A stretch of DNA of 64,000 nt from NCBI GenBank assembly GCA_024220505.1, contig JAKZZE010000006.1, positions 1,922,001-1,986,000 on the forward strand, written 5' to 3'. This DNA comes from Rhizopus arrhizus. Taxonomy: Eukaryota > Mucoromycota > Mucoromycetes > Mucorales > Rhizopodaceae. Every line of letters begins with the position of its first letter. Position 1 is the stretch's first letter. The notes beneath the pieces are model-generated. The model saw only the letters and a list, made by a program, of their open reading frames with translations, did not search any database and was not told the origin of the DNA. Shown here piece by piece: positions 24,284-36,335 of this stretch. A program made the translations under genes and the position numbers.

Positions 24284-27200
24284 TTAAGCCAAACCACGAA
24301 GGATATCTAAAGCTCTATCTGGACGACGCACATGTATGGTATTTTTACCAAGTTCTTCAGAGTCTTCTTCATCTTCAGAAGAGCAATCACAAGCTGAATC
24401 AGCATACTCTTCTCTTGATACATAAGAGCCTAGTCGAGTCAGTCTTTCAACGATAGCATCATTCGTTCGCAGTCCATCCAGAGAATGACGACCGATCATT
24501 CTACGTAACTGTAAGCTACTGTCACGGACCTGTCTGATGAATCTTTCTTCCCACAAGTCTCTGTCTTTGGTTACACTGCTAGGCACTAAACGCCAGGCAG
24601 TGATCCATGCCTCAAGTCCGGTCACAGCTGTAACAAAGTCAGCCAGCGCCATGACTGAACTTTCAAGATCCACTTCTTCATCGTGCTTGACTATCTGGTT
24701 TCCATCAAGACGACCAGACAGGCTTCTTATGGTCACTTTGATTTTTTCCGCTTTGCAAAGTTCTTCGATACCTTGCTGTAAATCGTTTGTTTTTAGTAGA
24801 GCAGCGCCAATCAAGGTATGTGTCATGCTCTTTTTGGTAAGTTGATCGAGCTGACTTTGGCGCTCCTTATGGCGTACCGTATTTATGTCTTCTTCATCCA
24901 TCATTTTGCGAGAAACAAGAGATAGAGGAATATCTTTTAGTACCGTCTTGATCAGTGCATTTACCGTTTTGATATCACTCTTCCAGAGAGCTTCTACAAT
25001 CGCACCTACGGAAGCTAGCCAGTGAGCTAAAGAGTGATAGTCATCAACCTGTTCGGATGCCTCTTGTGAGGTTGTGATGTCTAAGATTTGAGCAAAGACC
25101 GTTTCGCTAAATTCTGAGTAATAATAGTATTCTTGATCAAGTTCGTCCGAAGGTGCAGGGGTAGTGACCGAAATGATCAAACGACCAAATTGTGTTTGCA
25201 AATTATCCAATAAATGAAGTGTGGAAAGGATACCGACAGGTACAAGCACAGGTGCGTTCATGGACAGAGACAGCCCACAGGCTCTATTGTCAAAGTGATG
25301 TATTTGATGGCTCATGACTTCCAATGTTTCATACCAGGCGCGAGACTTAATCATGACCTCCACACGATCCTCGCCATCGTCTTCGTGACAATCATACGTG
25401 AGCGCATTCATCAAGGGGTCGTCTTCAAGGCCAGATTCATACATGGACAGGCGCCAAAAGTATCGTGATAATGTTTCAGCTATACCGTGATGAGGAATGA
25501 TGAGGGCCATCTGTAAAGCAGCCGTAGCATACACACGCGAACGAGACTGTTCAACGTACTCGTTTTCGTCATCGTCCATGACATCTATCAAATTCAGTAC
25601 ACGAAAACATGAGAAAAGCATCGAAGCTCGAGTCAGCTCTGGATTGCCTCCGAGACACTCGACTTCATTCAACTTGATCCATTTGCATGCTTGGACCCAC
25701 TGCTCTTGAGGTGCTAGTGCATTGTCATCATCATAGAGAATTTCAAAACCCAACCAGTGACGAGAGACAAATCGGGCGATTTCTTTGGATAGGGCGAGGT
25801 AAAATGAGATGGTATGATTTTTATAAAGTACTGCTTTGTTGTTTGGCTCGTTTTCTAACGACTTGGCAAGGATGCTGTAGATTTGCATGCATTTCTGATC
25901 GCCGGGTGTTAAGGAAGTGAAGTGGGTACCGATATTGCCGCTTAAAGAGGACTTGGTTCTTGCTTTTTTATTAACACTTTTTACTTTAATTCCATTCAGG
26001 ATCATGGACTTCAAAAGAGGTAAAAAGAGCTGGAAAATACAGATGACAAAAAGAGTAGTTCTGAGCATAGACCTGTGGACGGTTTTGGTTAATGAAGAGA
26101 ATAATAAAGATATTGTTCAATTTACCAGCCATCGTTTGTTGGAAAAAGAGAGGCAATGAAGGTATGTTTTGTGCTACTGTTATTTGAATACATGTTATCT
26201 GCTGTGCGAGATATATGATGGTGACTCTCAAACTGTTCTTTCGTGGTCGGTCCAGTAAAGAGAGGAGAGGTCGAAAAGAAGCTGATGGCCATGAAGGCGG
26301 CCATGAACACACGGTTGGTCACAGACGGTGCAGCTGGAACAAGTGGCTTTGCTGCCTCATGTTTAGAGACGCGAGATTTTTTTCTTCCGGCTGTACTTTT
26401 GCGTCTCTGCTGTTGCATTTGCTTCTGTAGGTTACGCTCAAATAGATAATTCTGATGCATTTCCTTTTCTCGTAGAGATTTTTGAGTCAGATATCGATTC
26501 AAGACATCTTGACCACCGGGTAACTGTCGAACAAGACGTTGTAGGATATCATTCTCATGATGAAGTGTTTCACCTTTACGTCTTAGATACATAATATATT
26601 CAGTTGCCTTGCGTAAAATAGTAGCCTTGTTAAGCTTTGTTGCAACAGCAACGCCGTCAACGTACTCTTCGCCGTCTTCTTCTTCGTCTTCGTCTTCATC
26701 TGCATTTTTACGGCCTCGTTTCGTTCCTGGTTTGACTGTTGCGGTATCCTTTACCTTTGCGTGAACAAGGGCTGGAACAGCATTTTTAAGTTCTGTGATA
26801 CGTTCATTGATATTATTCCTATAGCGACGTTCAATCACATTGTGTGCTCTTTTCTTTTGTTGGGGTACGATGGGTGGTGATGTATTGATCGAGTCAAATG
26901 GTTTTTCTTGATCATAAAAAGATAGATCGACTAGTAAAGTTTAATAATAAATAGAGAATGTATTCTATTGTCTACCTTTATCACTATTATTATTATTATT
27001 ATTATTAGTAGTACTAGATTGTTGCTCAGATAAAAAAGAAAAATCAAATGAAAACAATTTATTTGTGGGAGACTGTATGGGCGATTCTAAGGGTGTATTG
27101 TTCATCGTTGTATTTGCTGTTGTTGCAGTAGAAGAAGGGTCATTCGATGAGACCTGTTGCCCAGGAGATCCAAGTGGTTCCAATACGGATGAAGGACTAC

Positions 27201-27534
27201 TAAAAGGTGAAATGACAGGATCACTAGTCGGTGATACAAAAGCCATAGTTTGAGTCGTCTTTATTCCTGACCAGTTCTGTGGCGGATATAACTTTAAGCT
27301 GTCACTGCCATTTTGAGTAGACAACAGATGAAATTGATTATTATTATTTGATCTTTGATTTATAGTCTGATAGTCTAATTGAGGTAAGTAATTTTCAAAC
27401 TCTTGCCATGCGTCTATTTCTTGTTGTATTGCAAACTGTGCTTGTTGTTGTAATTCAGTATCAAACTGAGTTAGAGTCATGAAAGATGAATCATCATTTG
27501 TTGATGATTGAATATTCTGTTGTAGTTTTTCCAT
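24284..27534 (-). CDS. SRE1: SREBP membrane-bound bHLH-zip transcription factor
   Basis: ER-anchored precursor of a regulator of sterol and hypoxia genes, released by proteolysis (family knowledge). Three exons, 27534-26976, 26930-26126 and 26072-24284, give 1050 residues. The N-terminus is Gln/Ser/Asn-rich, a likely activation region. The bHLH reads HNVIERRYRNNINERI; the Tyr in RRYR is the SREBP signature. The helix 1-helix 2 loop is enlarged by a Lys/Asp/Glu-rich insert, then KATILRKATEYIMYLRR and a zipper. Two hydrophobic segments follow (NRVFMAAFMAISFFS and TTLFVICIFQLFLPLL), separated by a luminal loop of about 45 residues with an NNSS sequon. The large C-terminal regulatory domain (about 560 residues) is retained. 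The frame is in phase across intron 2, inside the luminal loop. Confidence 0.9.
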
Positions 27535-28540
27535 TGATTGAATTCAAAAAGAAGAAGAAAGAGAGAAAAACTCTTTGACAAATCATATTTTCGACCTTTT
27601 TTTCTTTTTTTGAATTTTTTTTCTGGCGTGATTCTTTTTTTTATTTTTGTTTTGGAAATCAGTTGATTCCCCCGTACTATTTAATTGGTAAGCTTATTTT
27701 ATAACGAATTTCTCGATTATTTGAGTTTCACATAAACACATAAAGAAAATAGTAATTTGATCAATCCAAAAAAAGACACTAGCATCGGTTTGTTGTCAAA
27801 TGAACTCGGTAAACTAATTAAAGCAAAAAATAATAATTTCAATTAGCGAAATTTAATCCATTTGATACCAAAGGTAGTTGATTGTCTTGTATGAAACTAT
27901 ACAAGTTGACTCATTGTTTTGTTATTATTTTGAGTCAAATTTCCTTATTCATCATTTCAATCACGAAAACAGCCGGACGAGCTTCTAAGGCAGATGACAA
28001 TGGGGAATTTCGGTATAAGATAGATTACTTTATTTGTAAGAAAAAGTGAACGATGGATGATTTGAGAAACTCATCAAACGATCAAGACAACTATTGAAAA
28101 AAGAAGAGCGCATGTATAATAGCTACATCAATTTAATGATATGGTCACAAAGCAATTATTTGACATTTTATATAGAAAAAAGCAATGACGAAAAGGGCTT
28201 GTTTTAATTGCTGAGTGTAAATCCAGACAACCACGGAAAGAAGGTAAAGGCGATCTGCTATAAGATCCGTGATGTTTCCATGGTAACCATTTGGCTTCAT
28301 AGAATACCTTTTGTTTAACGTTGTTTCTAATCATGCTTTTAATGAGGCTTTCATTATACTTGATTTATAAATAGCAGGATTACTTGCCTTTTGAGGACAT
28401 TAAATATGATGATAGACGAATGTATATTTATTATGCATTTTATAATTATAACTTGGTGTATTTAATAGTCGATTCAATAATAGATAGTTCTTTACTTGAC
28501 ATTTACTGGATTTAGTTGAAACACACCTGACGATATCCAA
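27535..28540. other. SREBP upstream region, nothing else recognised
   Basis: AT-rich flank with T runs near 27600-27660, no supported gene, and no clear sterol-response element that I could identify by eye. Confidence 0.45.
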
Positions 28541-29123
28541 CTAAAGATAATCGGTATAAAGAAATCGATTTAACATGCTATCAAAAACAATTTGAGTAAA
28601 TAAAAGAGTTTGTATGTCATTCTTGTTACAATCAAAAGACCAGCTAGTATCATCCTCTCTTATACATCCATTATATCTTTGATTTTCACCGAGATCCAAG
28701 CCATCCAACTGAGAAATGTAAATTGTTGTTCCATAAGGTATATCATTAGCAGCCACACTAACAAAAGGGACCAAATTTTGTACTCCAGAGCCTATACCAA
28801 AGACATTATCGGTACGTATACGTCCACCTATTTTGATCTAGGTTGATTAAGTCTCTAATAAACACTATGAATCATGATCAGTCAAAAAAGAGTTTTTTTT
28901 TAAAAAAAAAAAGGAAAATTAGACTATTTACACATCCTTTCATTTTACACTTTTCATACATCAGTAAAGGTACTCTTGTCAGTATCTTGCTGTCTTTGTC
29001 CAGTATCGGTATCCTCTTGGATTCATGTAAAAAGACATGGCTTCCATTAGATATTTCATCCTACTCGTTTTCTTTGGGTATTCGATATCCAGAAAAAGTA
29101 ATATGGCTCTGGTAGCAAAATGG
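28541..29123 (-). pseudogene. remnant of a 3D-domain (double-psi beta-barrel) secreted protein gene
   Basis: Two exons can be joined in phase on the minus strand across an intron at 28931-28838. They read ILDKDSKILTRVPLLMYEKC and KMKGC|IKIGGRIRTDNVFG, then GSGVQNLVPFVSVAANDIPY, GTTIYISQLDGLDL and YNGCIREDDTSWSF. This matches the layout of fungal RlpA/3D-domain secreted proteins (LVPFVSVAANDIxxGTxxYIxxLDG ... HNGCVRVDD). Upstream the frame has TAG at 29061-29063 and again at 29124-29126. There is no signal peptide, and the expected QIDFF-type ending is missing (DIQTLLF instead). I read it as decayed, though an unrecognised 5' exon structure could rescue part of it. Confidence 0.5.
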
Positions 29124-29716
29124 CTATTGTTTAGGCTGTGGTTTGCTCAATACATTCTTATCAGTACTATTTAAAAGAGGATATAAAGGAGAGAGCATAA
29201 GGTTCTCTCATATTGTTGTTGTATGATGCCCTCACCGCTTTCGCTCTCTTGTGTCGATTTTTTATTCCCTTCGCTTTATTTTCCGTTGTATCGGCAGAAC
29301 ACTGTGGATCGGAACCCTCTGAGAAATGTCTCAAATCTTTTCTGTGATGATTATTAGAATTGATCCGGCTATGTGTAAAGATGAGTTTGGATAAGAGTTA
29401 CTATGTTTGATTTACTTTTATAAAACGCAAGACTTTGTATTGATCGACATGCGATCATAGATAGCTGAAAGATAGCAAATAATAAATATTTGAATTAAGC
29501 AAAACAATAAAAAGGATTGTGGATAGAATGTATTCGGAATCTGAAATGTTTGGTGCGGCTCTTCTTATTAACATCGTGACGGTGATACAAAAAGGGCGCG
29601 CAGATGAAGCCAGTGCTGAGAGTGAGAGAAGTGGTGGGGGGTGAGAAAGGAGAGAGACAGATAAGAAGAAAAAAAAAAGGGGAAACACATAATATCCATC
29701 CATCCATCCATCCATT
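29124..29716. other. intergenic, CCAT repeat before SUI1
   Basis: No supported gene. The SUI1 leader carries five tandem CCAT units (about 29696-29715) directly before the ATG, preceded by purine-rich sequence (29640-29690). Confidence 0.6.
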
Positions 29717-30172
29717 ATGTCTGAACTCGACCTTAACTCACCTTTCGGTAAACATCAGAGAAAACAACCATAGATTCATATGCTAAAATAAAAAAATCCA
29801 TAGACCCTTTTGCTGATGTCGAAGAAGAAAAAGGAAGCGTCAACACTGCCAATTACTTTCGTGAGTGAAATTTTATAATGATGCAAGAAGAAAAAAAAAT
29901 CTAATCAACGAAATTTTACTTCAGACCTTCGTATTCAACAACGTAACGGTAGAAAGACCTTAACAACCCTTCAAGGCTTACCAAAAGAAATTGACAGCAA
30001 ACGTTTATTGAAGGCAGTAAAGAAAGCCTTTGCCTGTAATGGTACAGTCGTCGACGACGAAGAGCACGGTGAAATTATTCAAATGCAAGGTGATCAACGT
30101 GTAAAGATGGCTGAATTTTTAGTGACTGAAGGCATTGCCAAGAAATCAAACATCAAGATTCACGGTTTTTAA
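29717..30172 (+). CDS. SUI1: translation initiation factor eIF1 (Sui1)
   Basis: eIF1 binds the 40S subunit and enforces start-codon selection. Three exons, 29717-29747, 29804-29860 and 29925-30172, encode 111 residues, normal for the family. The protein starts MSELDLNSPF|DPFADVEEEK. It has the conserved IQQRNGRKTLTTLQGLP loop, KAVKKAFACNGTVV, GEIIQMQGDQR and the end IHGF. Both introns are in phase 1 and restore the standard sequence. The start context has a pyrimidine-rich CCAT repeat leader rather than an A-rich one. Confidence 0.96.
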
Positions 30173-31537
30173 AATATCTTATGTGTCTTTGCCTCTATCT
30201 TTTTGCTTGTTCTCCTTAATAAATTGAACTTTATTAAAAGCTATTTTCATGTCTTTTTTTCTTCTAAATTGTTTTGTGTTACATACAATGCATAAACCAA
30301 GTTCTTGCACGTATGCATTTACATCGTAAGTCTCCCCTTTTTTAAATTAAAGACTTGATTATTACATTAATACATTCGTTCATTAAGTACTGTGAAGACA
30401 ACAATGTTTCTTGATGTTTAACATGACTAACACTGACTTCTTTTCTCCCTTTTTTAATATAGCTTTGCTAGCCTGTATCAATTGAAAAACGCATTTTGAT
30501 TGGACATCATTATTTTCTACAAGCAGCGCACTTTTTTCAACAGTTGAATTTACTTGTTTCAATTTTTTTTTTTTTTTTTTTTTTTGAAATAATAAAGCTG
30601 AATTAAACAATATTTCTTGCTCAAAACAGGTTATTTGTGCCAAAGAGAAAGGAAATAAGCTATTGCGGGGAAGGAATGGTCAGGACACACGATTTTTGCA
30701 ATCAAGCATTGGAAAAGAGAAAGATTAAAGATAGAGATGATTGATAGACTGCTATGATTGTAAAGTAGTAAAGGAGTATGTAATAATCTTTATTGACATC
30801 TTCAACAAGACAGGAGTGATTAAACAAAGGCTTGTTATGATTGGTGAATTGATTGTGACCAAGACAATTAAATTTAAAATTTTGAATAAGGGCAACAAAT
30901 AAACATAGATTGAAAAATAAATCAACGTTGTTAATGTCAGAGAGAAAGTATAAAGTATTTGCATGCGAGACATAAATACCTTTAAACTGCAATCAAATTT
31001 TTGTGACCCATTCACGAATCGTAGGGAATCAATATCAGAAAGCATTTACTGTACATTCTCTTATGTAAAAACATATTTTTTCATACAAAGTATTGAAATA
31101 AAAAAGATGAACACTTTTATTTTCAAAATAATATGTTGCTTATAAGCTTGATCATCTCTTTACAGGAGCCGGATAAGGTCTTGGAAGAGCAGGTTTTGCA
31201 GGTCTGTCGGGAGGAGTATTGATCATTGTATGGAATGAATAATAACAAAAAATACAGAAAATTGTTTGTATTTATACGGTACTAACAAGTGTCAAATGGA
31301 CAACATTTTCTTTTTTTAATACATTAAACAAAGGTAAGAAAAAAAAAGTTTCTAAATGGACATATTCTTTGTTTAAAACAATACATGAACATAACCTTTA
31401 ACAATAATTCAATGAATATTTAAATCATTGAATCCAACTCTTTTCAAGTAATAAAATTAAATGTTCAAAATGGATACATTCTTATCGAATTTACTTTGCT
31501 CTTTTAATGTGGCCAAAACATGAATAATAAGAAAAAT
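30173..31537. other. intergenic region between SUI1 and VIP1 3' end
   Basis: AT-rich, with an 18-20 base T run near 30566-30585 and several A/T-rich stretches. Open frames here are short, low-complexity or without resemblance to known families. Confidence 0.5.
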
Positions 31538-34500
31538 TTATTGGTCATCTTCTTGGGCATAATAGAGCCTTCTTTCTTCTATCTGTTCTTCAATGCTCTT
31601 TAAATTAGGTACATTTAAATAACCTTTGTGGTAAGTCAATACTTCTTCTAATGATAAGTGAGGGATTAGATTTCTTCTTGGCGCTACTTTCAGACAATGT
31701 TCAGCATCCATCTTTAGATCGAGTACGCTATCATAATGTGCACCAGAACTGAATCCAATACGAAGAGAATATTCCTTTTCAGGAACACTATGTCTATTTC
31801 TTTCATACAACTCAAAAGTGATCTGTGTCAAGACTATTATCGATATTAGCTTTCAATAATCATCATAGTTTACATAAGCTTACAGTCTAATTCAGGTAAA
31901 ATATTTCTTGGTACTTTTGTAGGAACACCTGAGAGATAAACAAGATTTAATAAGGCATGTACATGAGATTCTATAGAATAGATTAATGTTAGGCTAAATA
32001 ACAAATTTTACTACTTTACCTTTAGTAAAATATAAACGCGTTCTTGGTATATCAGAGAATTGCATTTCATCCAAATCATTCAAAATATTTTTTAATAATG
32101 GAAAGCTAATAAGCATACCAATGTTCTTCTTTTCATTATCAGAAATACCAAATTCTTGAGGTGCAATAAAGTCAAACATAGTCTTTACATTCTTGTATAA
32201 CTTGTTGAGTAAATCACTTTGCTCCTTTTCATAAAAAATAGCTTCCAAAAAAGGTCTGTTATGTAATGCATCATATTTAAGTGAATCATACAAGACTGGA
32301 ATAGATGAAGGATCTGGATAGATGGCTTCTTCTTCAACAGTAAATTGACGAAACATTCTTTCCCATCTTTCTTTAAACAAATTAGGTGAATCAAAACAAC
32401 ACCAGCGTCTTTGTATACTATCTACTTCTTCCGTGATCCAATTGTTATGCATAATACGTTGCATACATGCCATTTGATTTGATATTTCTTGCAAGAGAAC
32501 ATAAGGTTGAGGTAATTTAGCATCCCAACCCATCTGAGCTAGCATCCACTCTGGAATATCTTTACTGGGTCTTAAAAGGTCCTTTAATCTTTTCTTTACT
32601 GCATCAGATGGTTCCTTTGCTGCGTTGCTGTCGTCCAACAAATATTTACTTTCGGAAATGACCCCTTCTAACGTTTCAGGATCCCCGAGAAACCACCGAG
32701 CGAACACTTGAGCTAATGTTCTAATATAAATACTTGTTCATTTGAGGAAATAGTACATTCACCTGTGTCTCTAACACGTCTCTCTGAGCTACTAAACATC
32801 TTTACATCCTCCAATACTTGTCTATTCAATATATTCATGTCTTTTCGCAAGTTCTCCGCTAAATCTCGGGATTGATGACGACCAGCATGTGTAAACTAGG
32901 ATAGATGAGATCATGTTTAAATAATGCTAGATTACCTCTCCTCCCCATTTCACAACGATTTGAATTTTAACCAGTTGATTTGTTTCTTTATCGAATTTAG
33001 GTTTCAATTGAACCTTTGTACCTGGCAAATCTTGCTTTCTTTCTAATACTTCTCTTAATGCCATCAAACTGTTTGATGAACCAATTTGAACACAGGCATC
33101 CAATGCTTTCATGACTGATTCAAGTTGATGCTTTTGTCTAAAGACCACTTCACGTCTTGAACCTTCTAACAAATCAATAAATGGCTGCTCCAAGATTGAA
33201 ATCTTGAGCTTCTCCTTTGGCGTACGATCCCCATGACGAAAGACAGCGACAAATCCTTTGAGTCTCCATGAATTCTGAGGCAAAATTTCGGGTGGGATTT
33301 GATCTGCCAAAGAGAGTGGCCTCTCTTGAACTGAACGATAGAATAACTCTTTGAGTATTTTTGCACACTGATCATAATAAAATTCATTTCCCTTCACGAA
33401 GCTCCAACCATTGACATCGATCACATAAGATTTGCCTTGTACACGTAAAATGTCTAATCCACAGACTGTCTGTCCGAACGTTTTGGCTACTTTTCTAGCA
33501 ATGTCTTCTTCTTCTTGTGTTAGCTTCACTCGATAGCGAATTTCTTTTCCATCCGTATTTCTTTTGACATGCCCATCCACTGTAGGTGACCTATAACATG
33601 TTATTATCTCTTCCCTCATCATTTCACATTACTTTCTTGTCTCTGCATAAACAAATTGTGGTCCGACTGTGTACAGCTTAATGTCTTCACAATTTTCAGT
33701 TTCCATCAATTTCTCATAAACCCAAGATCCATCAGATTGAGGTGTAGTCAATTGAAGGTCAAATTCACTTGATTTGTTACCAACCTACAATATAGCATGA
33801 ATAATTTAATTTAATATCAAAACAGGATTACTTTTCGGAATAATCTTCTTCCACCACCTCCTCTTTTTTGAGAATAATAAATATTAATATTGTGATCTTC
33901 ACCATTCACTGGTTTTTCAATAAATGTCTTTTCCAATTTTTCACTGTTCACTTCAATGAAATGTTCACCAACAAAGATAGAACTGGTGTTAGTGGCATAT
34001 CTTGCTAATACACGATCCATGTCCATTCCAGTACAAGATTTAAAAGTAGCTGCTGCTTCAGGATCTACTTTTGCACCACCATCCCTTGATATAACCAAGC
34101 GAGGAGGTGTAGGTACACCAATGGCATCTAATATTGATAATACCACTCTTCTATCCCATAAAAGTGTTTGCATAATCACATTATTGACACAATAAGGCTT
34201 TCTTAGTTTTGTATATTCAATTGCTTTATTTAGTGGGAATCCATCTGAAAAGAAGCAAATCAAGAAATCACAACCAGGCCAATTCTTTACCTCTATTTTT
34301 TGTTAACATCCTAAATTAAATAAAGCTTTCCTTACCTTCATCCAAGATGGTCTTGTCACCAAAAATAATAATTTCAAAATCACCATGCATCAATAACCTA
34401 TTTAATATGTGTCTCATTGGCTTTGATCTAGCCTTTCTGTCCATTGCACATATTCCAACGATATCTAATATAATTAATGAATATTATTCTTTTATTTGTT

Positions 34501-34558
34501 ATGTTTTACATTTCTCTCTATTTTCTGGTATTGAACTTGGTGACGATGTAGTTGGCAT
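31538..34558 (-). CDS. VIP1: inositol hexakisphosphate/diphosphoinositol pentakisphosphate kinase (Vip1/Asp1, PPIP5K)
   Basis: It makes the inositol pyrophosphate 1-InsP7/InsP8, signalling phosphate status and polarity (family knowledge). It starts at ATG 34558 ([33 protein letters not shown]) after a 16-residue leader. An ATP-grasp kinase domain follows ([53 protein letters not shown] and [13 protein letters not shown]). A His-acid-phosphatase-like domain comes next ([33 protein letters not shown], and [11 protein letters not shown] near the end). Both domains are complete, so kinase and pyrophosphatase activities can be expected. Roughly nine introns of about 50-70 bases interrupt it. The final exon (31831-31538) ends in an acidic YYAQEDDQ. 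Confidence 0.93.
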
Positions 34559-35058
34559 TTTTCTTTCTTTTTCTTTCTTTTCTTTTTTGTGTGCGTGGTA
34601 ATAAATAAAATAAATAAATAAACAAAAAAAGGGAAAAAAGGAAAAAAAAAAAATGGATTGAAAATTTGACACCTTAAAAAAATAGCAAGATTTGTGCAAC
34701 GACACGTGTGTTGAATATGTTTGGATGTCATTTACATATTACCCCAGATTACATTTGTAAAGTAACACATACAATCTATTCTCCTTTTATAGTCTTTTAT
34801 ATCAAGAGTGATCTTGATTGAGAAAATAGAGTCAACTTTCTGATATTAGATTTTCTGTTTAATTTGTGTATCTCAAAAAACGTTTGTACTCCGATCCTTT
34901 TTTTTTTTTTGCGCATTATTCTGTCATAGTTTACGTACCTTTTTTGCACCAAAATTTTTATTTTATAAAACCAAAGCATAGACTCAAGAGCTATACATTT
35001 GCTAAAAAAAATATAGAGTGCTCTAACTACCTTTAACAATTGCCAACAATCACTTATT
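34559..35058. other. VIP1 upstream region
   Basis: Contains a run of TTTC/TTCT and AAAT repeats just upstream of VIP1 (34560-34660, T-rich on the VIP1 antisense), then AT-rich sequence without a supported gene. Confidence 0.5.
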
Positions 35059-35610
35059 TTAATGATACAGTAATTCAAGTGCTGAAGTCATCAGTGAAAG
35101 CAAGACAGCCTCACTTGACCAAAGCAATTCAATTAGCTTAAGAAAAATAGAGAGATGAAACAAATAATCAAATAAATAGCTGTAGATCTTTATCAACTCT
35201 GATATCTTGGATACTTTATGAATAGAGACATTATCCATAATAAAGTATCTTCCTGTTATTTTATGTATATCCAAAATATTCAAAACACCGATAATAAGCT
35301 GCAATAAATGTTCACTTTGTGCATCAACAACTTCAGAGGCTTTACTATCATCTCTTTTTCTTTATTTCTTTTCTTTAATTGTATTTTTTTTTCTTTGAAG
35401 CAAATCTTGGTCTACGATGTATCAAATCAATGACACCTTTTTCATAAATTGTCCCAATGATTGTGATAATTCCTTTACTTGACAGGAAAACAGGCATTCC
35501 AGGTGTACCTCGCTTTGATCTACCAAAGCTGCGTCTGATGTGCATATTGAACCCTGCTTTAACTACGACAATTACTGTTTCAAGCCATTTTTCCATCCCT
35601 TGTCCTCTCT
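35059..35610 (-). mobile_element. Tc1/mariner-type (DDE) transposase remnant
   Basis: Two minus-strand pieces resemble Tc1/IS630-type transposases. The first (35596-35375) contains AGFNMHIRRSFGRSKRGTPG and IITIIGTIYEKGVIDLIHRR. The second (35304-35059) contains ILDIHKITGRYFIMDNVSIH, corresponding to the motif around the second catalytic Asp, and a degraded FLKLIELLW near the expected third acidic residue. The frame is broken between the pieces (a stop near 35375) and the expected PPYSP block is lost. The N-terminal helix-turn-helix part was not found. It is clearly inactive; no terminal inverted repeats were identified by eye. Confidence 0.65.
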
Positions 35611-36335
35611 AGTATTTGTTTTTCTTATTTCAAATCCGATTGAGCTATTTTCATATCAATCATCTTTTCTAATGTTTTGAGAATAAGAGAGATGAGTAAT
35701 AAGCAGATAAACATGCAGGGACGAGAGATTGATTGACTGTACGCTTAAATGGTGCAAGGTTACAGGAATGAATAAACTAAGCTATAGGATTGAACATCAG
35801 CAAACCCATGTCTATCTTCATCGACTTATTCACCAAGGATATAGAGAAGCATGGTATCAATCCTGTCATCAGATGACTAAATAGAAATACTCTAGCGTCT
35901 TGAGCTGCATGTTCAAGGTTCGAAGAGATCGCAGACAGACACCAGCCTTCTCCTTACCAAAATGTCCAAGAATAGCCATAGCACATCAATTGGAGATCAC
36001 ATTCAGCGGAACAGAATCACTGACAGATGTATGATTTTCTTTGCTATATTTTTTTCATCCCTTTCATTTTACAATTAAAAAATCAAAACACCTGTTCAGC
36101 TCCTTTCAGCAAAAAAAATAAAAAATAAAAAAAGCAGCTGAAGTCGACAATCTTTGAGTTAAAGTCTTGCAACCAATTAAGTCAATCATTGCACCCATCC
36201 TATTTCCATTCTTTTGTATCTGCTAGCGATGGCTCTATATACCAGCACATTAGAGTATGTCACAGGTTGTACCAATATATAAAAATGGTTCACCTTCTGA
36301 CTTTATAAACTAGTCCAACTTCTGTTTCAGGAAGA
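35611..36335. other. transposon-rich intergenic region, nothing further recognised
   Basis: Between the Tc1-like and LINE remnants. No coding sequence could be supported; it may hold further eroded element sequence. Confidence 0.4.

Noticed and set aside
35921..35946. GGTTCGA-like box suggesting a tRNA
   Set aside because: The surrounding sequence cannot form a cloverleaf with acceptor and anticodon arms.
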